From positions 36,045 to 100,044 of the forward strand of contig JAPLOF010000057.1 in the NCBI GenBank assembly GCA_026692665.1: a stretch of DNA of 64,000 bases, read 5' to 3'. The notes under the pieces were generated by a model that worked only from the letters and a program-made list of their open reading frames with translations, did not search any database and was not told where the DNA came from. A program made the position numbers and the translations under genes. This stretch comes from Planctomycetota bacterium. Its GTDB lineage: Bacteria; Planctomycetota; UBA1135; GCA-002686595. Of this stretch, positions 40,501 through 47,944 are shown one piece after another. Positions within the stretch are counted from its first letter, which is position 1; each line of letters opens with the position of its first letter.

Positions 40501-41800
40501 GTTCCGTGAACGCACGCGCCGCTTCGTCGAGGAGGACTACGCGCGCGCCGAGGAGATCAACGTCGCGGCCGACGTCTACCTGAAGACCGCGATTCGCGGC
40601 CTCGAGCGCGTGGGAGCCGACGCGGCGGAACAACTGACTCACGTCCCCACGACCGTCGTGCAGGAGGCGGCACAGATCCTGGGCCGCCTCGGGCGTCACG
40701 AGGTCCCCGCCTCCGAGTTCCTGGCCCACTCGGGCCACCGTGCGCCGCACGATTGGGAACTCGCCTCCGCGCGCTACGCCGAGGACGAGGACCTCGTCGC
40801 GACGATGGCCGAGCGCAGTGTCGGCACGCTGCCGCGCTCCGCACCGGCACGCAGTCCCTTCGGGCGGCGCATCCTCGACCTCGCGGTGGAGCGGGCGCTG
40901 CACTGGCAGGCGCTGAAGGAGGAGGCGAAGCACCTCGCACTGCGCGAAATCGGTTTCCTGCGCCGCGTCCTGGTCGCGATCGGCGAGCGGGTCGGCATCG
41001 ACGATCGCATCTTCCTGCTCCGCGTGGACGAGGTCTCCCGACTCGATGACGACGCCTGGCGCGGCGGGCGCGCTCTCGAGATCCTCGAAGCGCGGGCTGA
41101 CGAGCGGGACGCGCTCGACTGCGTGCGCCTGCCGTCCTGCCTGAGCGCGACGTCGCTCGAGCAGCTCGACCTGCAGGCTCCCGGAGCGGTGCCCCGCCCG
41201 GTGCCCCTCGGCGCGATGCGCGGCACGCGCGTCTCGGGCACGTCCGGCGTGATCGGCCGTGCGCGCGTGTTGCGCCACGCGGACGAGATCGACTCGTTCC
41301 AGGACGGCGAGATCCTCGTGGCGCGCTTCACGGATCCGACCTGGATGCCGCTCTTCCCGCGCGCCCGCGCGATCGTGACCGAGGTGGGCGGCTGGTTGTC
41401 GCACGCCGCCATCCAAGCGCGCGAGTACGGGCTGCCCGCGGTCGTCGGCGTGCGCGGCGCGCTCGATTCGATCCAGACGGGCCAGGTCGTGCGGCTCGCG
41501 CCGGACGGCACGGTTGAAGTCCTGGGTGAGCGTCGGCGCGAAACGCGGGTCCCGACCTCCATCGCGGTCGTCGTCCGGCGATCCCGTGGCGAGATCCAGG
41601 GCACCATCGGCAATGTCTCGTCGAACGGAGCCCTGCTGCGCATCTCGGGCGGCAAGCTCGAGCTCGGCGAGGAGCTCTCCATCGAGATCTCCGCGGGCCT
41701 GGCGCATCCGGCCACGGTGGTCCGCAACGGCGTCCCCGGCATCTACGGGCTCCATCTGGCGCAGCCGACGCTGCGGGATTCGCTCGCTCGCGCGGGCTGA
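37553..41800 (+). CDS. Multidomain membrane protein: rhodanese-rhodanese-YidC/Oxa1-like-PEP/pyruvate-binding dikinase-phosphohistidine-PilZ
   Basis: One uninterrupted frame (ORF 37451-41800). Rhodanese 1 VIDVREDEEF..LLCFNGNRSS; rhodanese 2 FLDVRYPGDF..VPCYDKRSS; YidC-like RLVILPLTARAERDRRAELALRPEIDALKARFRDD; ATP-grasp GCGAKAARLGRLMEAGLPVPDGFVV, VAVRSSGVNEDGADKSYAGVFESIL, PQDVEWAYADGRFLLLQAR; His domain EVGGWLSHAAIQAREYGLPAVVGV; PilZ RRETR..GNVSSNGALLRI. Start 37553 or 37565. Confidence 0.88.
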   Translation: MVDRMLGSAIGLCSLSCLAWAIPSPDVMVNLFASSAQVLGLVSVVLGRWLWVRKKRGSTAANGRGYRAAFAVALALCAVSSIGWGLYAAKVADDRNTRLQVNLTRNSSEEGKKIVDVSLRELSFSKQLDRKDGLPTDELLRRIEAGQLGQVIDVREDEEFEVGAIEGVAHARFPDVLADADRFIDRAMPVTLLCFNGNRSSELAEELRKRGFSTSFLIGGYEKWIAENRPIAFNLDRERRDLREIPDYPNKDILLDTPDVQQLMAEREIVFLDVRYPGDFETLGHLPGAINIPFRKLTTPELDAALAALPKKPVVVPCYDKRSSFFGLVVGLRLSRMGHEFLGRYTVPEGFAVAGNEKAHVAAWKAAQEKQTILSIVAQPLAGALTWSQSHAGSLAAAILLLVLLVRLVILPLTARAERDRRAELALRPEIDALKARFRDDPASRSRATMALLARHGVKPAWNLASAVVQLGLFTVFFSVVSEASRGSSESFLWVPEIAAPDPTWLLPLLGAVATGLLVWLPAAHKTWKRALGSVAAAAALLALVAQLSAGAQLYLAANLSILHLHNALVGAWLGWRARAPERRRLTIESRYRHAAVVPLRHAHLIEGCGAKAARLGRLMEAGLPVPDGFVVRASAITESRLESTVRAAVLESHARLGATRVAVRSSGVNEDGADKSYAGVFESILDVELSGLEKAIEDVARSWQGARAGAYSQGAPESGGIVVQAMVPAAWAGVLFTEHPGESGTCAIEMVEGLGDELVSGRRQPHGFRLGRTSGRPLEGERPPIDLAPLFALGRRVEKLFGKPQDVEWAYADGRFLLLQARDVTRFSRLGSDERALRERERHRLLEILDGAPADDAVLVQNELSELLPEPTPLSLSLMEALWNHDGAAHRACSAVGIPYEVTPDSAPLLVTAFGKLYVDERESRRRVSRGPSALAAFQLARSADRMEQSWREEHLPRALCAARLDAALDLDRLDLAELVALFRERTRRFVEEDYARAEEINVAADVYLKTAIRGLERVGADAAEQLTHVPTTVVQEAAQILGRLGRHEVPASEFLAHSGHRAPHDWELASARYAEDEDLVATMAERSVGTLPRSAPARSPFGRRILDLAVERALHWQALKEEAKHLALREIGFLRRVLVAIGERVGIDDRIFLLRVDEVSRLDDDAWRGGRALEILEARADERDALDCVRLPSCLSATSLEQLDLQAPGAVPRPVPLGAMRGTRVSGTSGVIGRARVLRHADEIDSFQDGEILVARFTDPTWMPLFPRARAIVTEVGGWLSHAAIQAREYGLPAVVGVRGALDSIQTGQVVRLAPDGTVEVLGERRRETRVPTSIAVVVRRSRGEIQGTIGNVSSNGALLRISGGKLELGEELSIEISAGLAHPATVVRNGVPGIYGLHLAQPTLRDSLARAG

Positions 41801-41811
41801 CAAGCCCTTTC

Positions 41812-41844
41812 CCTCGGCCCGGCCCGACGACGGTCGGGCCGAGG
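41812..41844. terminator. Strong GC hairpin, probable transcription terminator between convergent genes
   Basis: GGCCCGAC-GACG-GTCGGGCC perfect 8-bp stem (41821-41840) with outer CCTC/GAGG pairing; just after the 41800 stop; no clear U tract. Confidence 0.6.
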
Positions 41845-41913
41845 AGCACGCGCCGCGCCCTGGGCCGGAGCGTGAGGCCATCGAGAGCGGACGGTGCCCG
41901 CCGCGAACCCCGA

Positions 41914-43023
41914 TCAGTTCGCGCGCGCGCCGAGACGCTGCCGCAGCAGGCTCGCCCGCAGCCGATCGCGCTCGCTGGCCTCGACGAGGGTGGTCCCGAT
42001 CTCCTCCTGCAGGAGGGCCTGCACGTGCCCCTTCTGCACCTGCACGCCGAGCTGGTTCAGGAGCGCGAGCTTGGGCTCGGTGATGAGCTCGAGCTCGAGT
42101 CCCAGCCGCAACGTCGAGAGATGCGCCAGGGCCTGGTCCGTCTGCAGCGCACGAGCCGTGCGCAGGAGCCCCTGGCTGCGCTGGATCCGGTCCTGCAGCG
42201 CAGACTTCCGCTCGTTCGCGAGGATCTGCCGCAGGTCGCGCTCGAAGCGCACGATCGCCGGGACGAGGGCCTGCAGGTCGGCGACCAGTTGCTCCTCGCT
42301 GCGGCCCAGGGTGATCTGGTTCGAGATCTGGTAGAAGTCCCCCGCCGCGCGGCTGCCTTCTCCGTACATGCCGCGCACCGCGAGCCCGGTGCGCTGCGCC
42401 GCGGCGAAGACCTTCTCGAGCTCGCTGCGCACCAGCGACAGCGCCGGGAGGTGCATCATCACGGACGCGCGCAGTCCCGTTCCGACGTTCGTCGGACAGC
42501 CGGTCAGGTAGCCCAGCATGCGCGTGTGAGCGAACGGGATGCGCGCTTCGAGCATCCGGTCGAGGTCCTGCGCCTTGCGCCAGGCCCGGCTGAGATCGAA
42601 CCCGCTCGCCAGCGCCTGCAGGCGCAGGTGGTCCTCCTCGTTGACCATCGCCGCGATCGTCTCGGACGCGCCGAAAGCGACCGCACGCCCCGGCAGCGCG
42701 GCCTGGCCGTCCTCGGAGGGCGCGAGGTCCCGGCTGACGAGGTGGCGCTCGCGCAGCACCACGCGCAGGAGGGGGCTGGCTTCGGCCATCGACACCCACT
42801 GGGTCTCGCCGTCGAGGCGCGCGGCGACGAGTTCCTCGCGCAGGCGGGCGCACAGGTCCGTCGCCTGCCGGGGGTCCATCCGCGCGACGAACGGCAGGCC
42901 GTCGACGTTGCGCGCGAGGCGCACCCGGCACGAGACCACGACATCGGACTCCGGTCCTGTGGAGGCGAGCCAGGAGCCGACGCGTTCGGCGAAGCGGCGG
43001 AGGTCGATCGGGGGAGGCGTCAT
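41914..43023 (-). CDS. mcsB: McsB-type protein arginine kinase (ATP:guanido phosphotransferase)
   Basis: VVVSCRVRLARNVDGLPF, NEEDHLRLQ, YLTGCPTNVGTGLRASVMMHLPAL; C-terminal RDRLRA matches RDxxRA. Confidence 0.92.
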   Translation of the reverse strand: MTPPPIDLRRFAERVGSWLASTGPESDVVVSCRVRLARNVDGLPFVARMDPRQATDLCARLREELVAARLDGETQWVSMAEASPLLRVVLRERHLVSRDLAPSEDGQAALPGRAVAFGASETIAAMVNEEDHLRLQALASGFDLSRAWRKAQDLDRMLEARIPFAHTRMLGYLTGCPTNVGTGLRASVMMHLPALSLVRSELEKVFAAAQRTGLAVRGMYGEGSRAAGDFYQISNQITLGRSEEQLVADLQALVPAIVRFERDLRQILANERKSALQDRIQRSQGLLRTARALQTDQALAHLSTLRLGLELELITEPKLALLNQLGVQVQKGHVQALLQEEIGTTLVEASERDRLRASLLRQRLGARAN

Positions 43024-43081
43024 CGGTGCGGCTCGCCGTTTCTAGCACGGCTGCGGGCCCCGCAGAAGCACCTCGGGAGTC

Positions 43082-44866
43082 TCAGGGGAGCGGCGGCTTC
43101 GGTCCGAGCGCGCGCCGCAGCGACTTGGCGCGGCTCCGCAGATCCGTGCGCAAGGCCATGATCGTGCGGTCCTGGTCCTGGAGGATCCGCGCGACGCGCG
43201 CCAACTCGGCATGCGCGCCCTCGAGTCGCTGTTGTTCCACGTTGCGCTCGTGCAGCGCCGTGGCGAGCTCCCCGCGCAGACTCGCGGCTTCCGCGCGGGT
43301 GTCGCGCAGCGCTCCGCGGTGGCCTTCGAGATCCTGCGAGAGGTCGCGCCCGACCGCGCGGTGCTCCGCCAGCTCCCTGTCGCGTGCGGCGAGCTCCTTG
43401 TCGCGCGCGGCCAACTCGCGCTCGAGTGCGGCCACGCGTTGCTGCGCCGACGCGAGCCGGACCTCGCTGGCCGCGAGGAGTTCGCGAGTCCTATCCGCCA
43501 GGTCTCTCGTCGCCCGCACCGCCTCGCGTTCCAGGGCCAGCTCCGTGCGGCACTCGGCCAGCGCCGCGCGGTGACCGACCAGGTCGGCGCGTTCCGACTC
43601 GAGGACCTTGCGTGTCGCCGCCAGCTCGCCCCGTTCCTCGGCGAGCGTAGCCCGGTGTCCGTCGAGATCGGCCCGCAGCGCCGCGGCCTCGGCGGCCATG
43701 CGATCGACTTCGTTCTCGAGTCGGCCACGCACCTCGCGTTCGGCGTCGCGCGCGCGCTCGGCGGACGCCGCCGCGGCGCGCGCCAGCTCGAGTTCGCCGT
43801 CGAGTTCGGCCCGCATGCGCTCGGCGTCCGCGCGCGTGCGATGGACGTGCGCGCGCGTGAGCGCCAGCTCGTCGCGCAGCTGCGCCACGGAATCCCGGTG
43901 GCCGCCCAGGTCCTTCTCCAACGTCCGCGCGACCTCGCCGATGGCCGCGCGCTCGGCGCGCTCGACACGCAGCGATTCGCGGTGCCCGGCCAGGTCCTGC
44001 TCGAGCGTCCGGGCCATCTCCCACAGGCGCTCCCGCTCGATCGCCCACGCGGAGCGCGCGCGATCGAAGCCGGCGAGCTCGCCGATCACATCGTCGAAGC
44101 GCCCGAGCACTCCGGCCGGCGCGCGCGGCGCCGCCAGGCCCGGGACGGACGTCGGCAGCGGAGCGCCGCCCAGGGCTCCGATCAACGCGTGGCGATAGAC
44201 AGGCTGAGCATGATCGGACGCGTAGAGCTCGCCGTTGTAGAAGCGGAAGATGGACTTCGCGAGAGTGCGCAGTTCGGGCTCGTGGTCGAGATAGAGCGAC
44301 AGACACATGAGCGGCAGCCAGCGCTCCAGGTTGCCGTGTCCGATCGCGGAAGTCCGGGCACCGGCCTTCTCCAGGGCCGCGGCCGAAGCGGCCAGGTCCG
44401 GGAGTCCGTTGTGTCGATGCTCGTCCAGGTAGCGGTGCTCGACGCCGAGCTTGTCGCGCAGGAAACGCTGCAGCAGGCGCTCGGATTCGTCGACGGACGG
44501 CGATTGGTAGGGCCCGGCCAGCACGACCCACTTCTTCGAGACGCGGGCACACTCGGCCACGAAGGCCTCGCGGAAACGCGGCGGGACGTGCTCGAGGGTG
44601 TCGAAGGCCGCGACGACGTCGAAGGATCGATCGCGGTACGGCAGGCGCGCGCCGTCTCCGAGCACGAGCCCAGGCTCCTCGGAGGGGTCGACGTCCACGA
44701 GGAACACGCGGTCGGCGGGCAGGAACGCGCGCAGGTTCGCCGTGCGTCCCCCGACGTCGAGGATGGAGAGCGGCTTCGATCCCTCCCGCACGATCGCGAG
44801 CAGGTCGACGACGATGCGGTAGCGCTGGTACTGGTCGAACGGCAGTTCGAGCGGGTCGCGGATCAC
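43082..44866 (-). CDS. SAM-dependent methyltransferase with ~300-aa coiled coil (WbdD-like candidate)
   Basis: ILDVGGRTANLRAFLP..VDVDPSEEPGLVLGDGARLPYRDRSFDVVAAFDTLEHVPP methyltransferase; then continuous heptad-like region with five DLxGHRxxL/V motifs; start overlaps wzt stop. Confidence 0.85.
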   Translation of the reverse strand: MIRDPLELPFDQYQRYRIVVDLLAIVREGSKPLSILDVGGRTANLRAFLPADRVFLVDVDPSEEPGLVLGDGARLPYRDRSFDVVAAFDTLEHVPPRFREAFVAECARVSKKWVVLAGPYQSPSVDESERLLQRFLRDKLGVEHRYLDEHRHNGLPDLAASAAALEKAGARTSAIGHGNLERWLPLMCLSLYLDHEPELRTLAKSIFRFYNGELYASDHAQPVYRHALIGALGGAPLPTSVPGLAAPRAPAGVLGRFDDVIGELAGFDRARSAWAIERERLWEMARTLEQDLAGHRESLRVERAERAAIGEVARTLEKDLGGHRDSVAQLRDELALTRAHVHRTRADAERMRAELDGELELARAAAASAERARDAEREVRGRLENEVDRMAAEAAALRADLDGHRATLAEERGELAATRKVLESERADLVGHRAALAECRTELALEREAVRATRDLADRTRELLAASEVRLASAQQRVAALERELAARDKELAARDRELAEHRAVGRDLSQDLEGHRGALRDTRAEAASLRGELATALHERNVEQQRLEGAHAELARVARILQDQDRTIMALRTDLRSRAKSLRRALGPKPPLP

Positions 44867-46176
44867 GCGTCGGACTCCAGAGTCGAGACGCCCATGCCGG
44901 GCTGGTCGCGCACGACGCTCCAGCGCGAAGGCAGGAAGAGCATTCCGTGCTGCAGTCGCCGGACGTCGACGACGTCGAACGAGAGCACGTGTTCGCGGTG
45001 ATCGATCGCGGTCGGCGCCGCCTTGCCGTGGTCGTAGAGGAACGTGGTCAGGTAGAACGACCCCGAGAGCAAGGGGAGCGCGTCGAAGCGCATCTCGACC
45101 ACGCCCGTCTCGCCCGGGACGCAGTCCGCGATCTCGATCGGGCGCTCGCGCCAGTGGTGGTTCGCTCCGTTCACGTAGGTGCCGTCGCTGCGGTAGATCC
45201 CCAGGCCGAACACGGGGTTCGCCACGTGGCCGTGGACCTTGTAGCGGATCCGCACGCGGAACGGCTCGCCCGGCGTGAACACGAGCGACGGTTGTCCCGC
45301 GGGATCGAGCATCTCGACTTCGGTCGTCTCGATCTCGCCCGTCCCCCAGCGCGGGTACACGCTCGTGCCGCGGTCGTACGAGGACAGGCGCTCATTTCCG
45401 CGGGCTTTGGCGCGTTTCAGGTACTCGTCGGCGACCTTGGCGGCGCTGCCCTGCTCGAGCACTTCGCCGCGGTCGAGCAGGACGACGTGCTGACACATCG
45501 ACTTGATCGAGCCCATGTCGTGGCTGACGAAGATCGTGGTCTTGCCCTGCTCGCGGAACTCGTTGAGCCGGTTGACGCACTTGCCCTTGAAGTGCTCGTC
45601 CCCGACCGAGAGGGCTTCGTCGATCATCAGGATGTCCGGATCGACCGACGACGCGACCGCGAAGCCCAGGCGCACGTACATCCCTGAGCTGTACGTCTTG
45701 ACCGGCCGCTCGATGAAGTCGCCGAGCTCGCTGAAATCGACGATCTTCGGGAAGCGCTCGGCGATCTCCTCCTCGGACATGCCGAGGATCGAGCAAGCCA
45801 GGTGGATGTTGTCGCGGCCGGAGAACTCGGGGTGGAAGCCCGCTCCGAGCTCGAGCAGCGAGGAGACCCGTCCCTGTACGGCGACCTCGCCCGCGGTCGG
45901 AAGGGTGATACCCGTGAGCAGCTTCAGTAGCGTCGACTTGCCCGCGCCGTTCTCGCCGATGATGCCGACCGTCGAGCCGTGCGGGATGTCGAGGTAGACG
46001 TTGCGCAGCGCCCAGAACTCGCGGTGGAACTTCTTCCCCGGCAGGAGGAGTTCCCAGAGCCGGTGGATGGGCTTGTCGTAGAGCCGATAGGCCTTCCCCG
46101 CGCCGCGACACAGGATCGCGGAGCCGGAACTCCCCGACGCGAGCTGCGTCGGCTTCGTCGTCGCTACGGTGCTCAC
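44863..46176 (-). CDS. wzt: Polysaccharide ABC transporter ATP-binding protein with C-terminal Wzt carbohydrate-binding domain
   Basis: IIGENGAGKSTLLKLLTGI Walker A, YSSGMYVRLGFAVA signature, LMIDEALSVGD; C-terminal domain GTGEIETTEVEMLDPAGQPSLVFTPGEPFRVRIRY. Confidence 0.93.
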   Translation of the reverse strand: MSTVATTKPTQLASGSSGSAILCRGAGKAYRLYDKPIHRLWELLLPGKKFHREFWALRNVYLDIPHGSTVGIIGENGAGKSTLLKLLTGITLPTAGEVAVQGRVSSLLELGAGFHPEFSGRDNIHLACSILGMSEEEIAERFPKIVDFSELGDFIERPVKTYSSGMYVRLGFAVASSVDPDILMIDEALSVGDEHFKGKCVNRLNEFREQGKTTIFVSHDMGSIKSMCQHVVLLDRGEVLEQGSAAKVADEYLKRAKARGNERLSSYDRGTSVYPRWGTGEIETTEVEMLDPAGQPSLVFTPGEPFRVRIRYKVHGHVANPVFGLGIYRSDGTYVNGANHHWRERPIEIADCVPGETGVVEMRFDALPLLSGSFYLTTFLYDHGKAAPTAIDHREHVLSFDVVDVRRLQHGMLFLPSRWSVVRDQPGMGVSTLESDA

Positions 46177-47021
46177 AGGAGATCCGGAAAGCGCGGCTTT
46201 TGCCGCAGGAAGAAGACCGCACCGAGCGCGAACACGACGATCGCCACGCCCGCGAACGCCGCGACGACGGGCGGTTGCGGCCACAGACCGTAGATGAGCA
46301 CGCGGCGGTAGCTGTCGATCAGCCAGTACATCGGGTTGATCTTGAGGACCCACCCGAGCCCGGCCTTCTGGACCAAGTAAGCGGGGTAGAAGATCGGCGT
46401 CATGAACATGCCGACCATGAGCGCGACGCCCATGACGTGGTAGACGTCGCGCAGGAACAGGTTGAGCGCGCTGAAGAAGAATCCCAGCCCGATCGTGAAC
46501 ACGAGCTGGATCGCGAACAAGAGCGGCAACGCGACCAGCGTGTACGAGAACCCGAGTGCACGCTGGGGCGCCGGCGCGCCGGCCTCGGGCACGATCGGCG
46601 AGATCCAGGCGTAGAACGCGACGCCAATGAGCGCGATGGCGACGCCGATCAGCATGTTGACGAGCGCAGACACCCCCAGGTAGACGGGCAGGACTTCGGA
46701 TGGGAACACGACCTTCTGGATGAGGTTTTGGTTCTCGACCAGGGTGTTCGTCGAGCGCGACACGGTTTCCGCGAACGCCTGCCACACGAGGATTCCGGCC
46801 AGCATCAGAAGCGCGACTTCCTGATTGCTCTGCCCTTCGTCCCAACGTGACTTCATCACGAAGGTGAAGACGAACATGTAGATGACGAGGTTCAGCAGCG
46901 GGAAGATCACCGACCAGAAGAACCCCATGCTCGATCCGACATAACGCGCGCGCAGGTCGCGCCGCACCATGTCCTGGAGCAGTCGGCGGTTCTTCCGCAG
47001 GGATCGGATCAGGACCAGCAC
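46173..47021 (-). CDS. wzm: Polysaccharide ABC transporter permease
   Basis: VRRDLRARYVGSSMGFFWSVIFPLLNLVIYMFVFTFVM; NPMYWLIDSYRRVLIYG ABC-2 motifs; GTGA overlap with wzt. Confidence 0.92.
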   Translation of the reverse strand: MLVLIRSLRKNRRLLQDMVRRDLRARYVGSSMGFFWSVIFPLLNLVIYMFVFTFVMKSRWDEGQSNQEVALLMLAGILVWQAFAETVSRSTNTLVENQNLIQKVVFPSEVLPVYLGVSALVNMLIGVAIALIGVAFYAWISPIVPEAGAPAPQRALGFSYTLVALPLLFAIQLVFTIGLGFFFSALNLFLRDVYHVMGVALMVGMFMTPIFYPAYLVQKAGLGWVLKINPMYWLIDSYRRVLIYGLWPQPPVVAAFAGVAIVVFALGAVFFLRQKPRFPDLL

Positions 47022-47029
47022 CGCGGGGC

Positions 47030-47944
47030 CTAGACGATGGCCTTCCCGAGCGCGGACAGCACCAGGTCGACCGCGACGCGCGCGGTGGCGTTGTGGTTGT
47101 CGAGGATCGGGTTGATCTCGGTGACCTCGAGCCCCAGGAGCTTCCCGCTCTCCGCGGCGTGCTCCATGATCAGGTGGCTCTCGCGCAGCGTCGTGCCGCC
47201 GAACGCCGGGGTGCCGACGCCGGGCGCCACCGAGGGATCCATGCCGTCCACGTCGAACGACAAGTGGAAGCCCGCGGTGCCCGCGCAGGCGATCTCGATC
47301 GCCATCTTCATGACCTTGTGGACCCCGTGCATGTCGAGGTCCTTCACGGTGAAGACGTGGATGCCGGACGCCTTGATCTCCTGGCGCTCGCGCGGGTCGA
47401 TCGTGCGCACGCCGATCAGCACGGCTTTCTCGACGTCCACCATCGGCACGCGCTCGCCCAGGCGCACGAGTTCCGGCGCACCACGACCGATGCAGGCCGC
47501 GAGCGGCATGCCGTGGACGTTGCCCGACTCCGTGCTCTCGGGCGTGTTCATGTCACCGTGCGCGTCGAACCAGATCAGGCCGATCTTCTTCTTCTGCCGG
47601 TGATAGTGGCTCGAGAGACCGGCGATGGTCCCGCAGGCGATCGAGTGGTCGCCGCCGATGACCACCGGGAACGCGCCGTCGGCGAGGGCCTTCTCGACGC
47701 GGATGCGGAGCTCGGCGCAGGCCGCGGCGATCTCCTCCAGGAAGCGCGCCTTCGGGTTCCGCGGGACGCGCGATGCCGGCTCGGGCACGGGCACGTTGCC
47801 GCGATCCTCGAAGTTCAGCCCGAGGGAGCGGATGCCCTCCTCGATCCCCGCGATGCGCACGGCGTTGGGCCCCATGTCGACGCCGCGACGTCCGCCGCCC
47901 AGGTCCATGGGCACGCCCAGAAAAGCAATGGTCCGTTCCATCAT
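47030..47944 (-). CDS. rocF: Arginase
   Basis: GGDHSIACGT, WFDAHGDMNTPESTESGNVHGMPLA, SFDVDGMDPSVAPGVGTPAFGGTT. Confidence 0.94.
   Translation of the reverse strand: MMERTIAFLGVPMDLGGGRRGVDMGPNAVRIAGIEEGIRSLGLNFEDRGNVPVPEPASRVPRNPKARFLEEIAAACAELRIRVEKALADGAFPVVIGGDHSIACGTIAGLSSHYHRQKKKIGLIWFDAHGDMNTPESTESGNVHGMPLAACIGRGAPELVRLGERVPMVDVEKAVLIGVRTIDPRERQEIKASGIHVFTVKDLDMHGVHKVMKMAIEIACAGTAGFHLSFDVDGMDPSVAPGVGTPAFGGTTLRESHLIMEHAAESGKLLGLEVTEINPILDNHNATARVAVDLVLSALGKAIV

Noticed and set aside
37292-43048. 1918-aa antisense ORF across the multidomain dikinase and McsB region
   Set aside because: GC-rich shadow ORF: low-complexity Arg/Ala/Gly/Glu/Val composition, no family motifs, and it opposes an ORF with many conserved motifs
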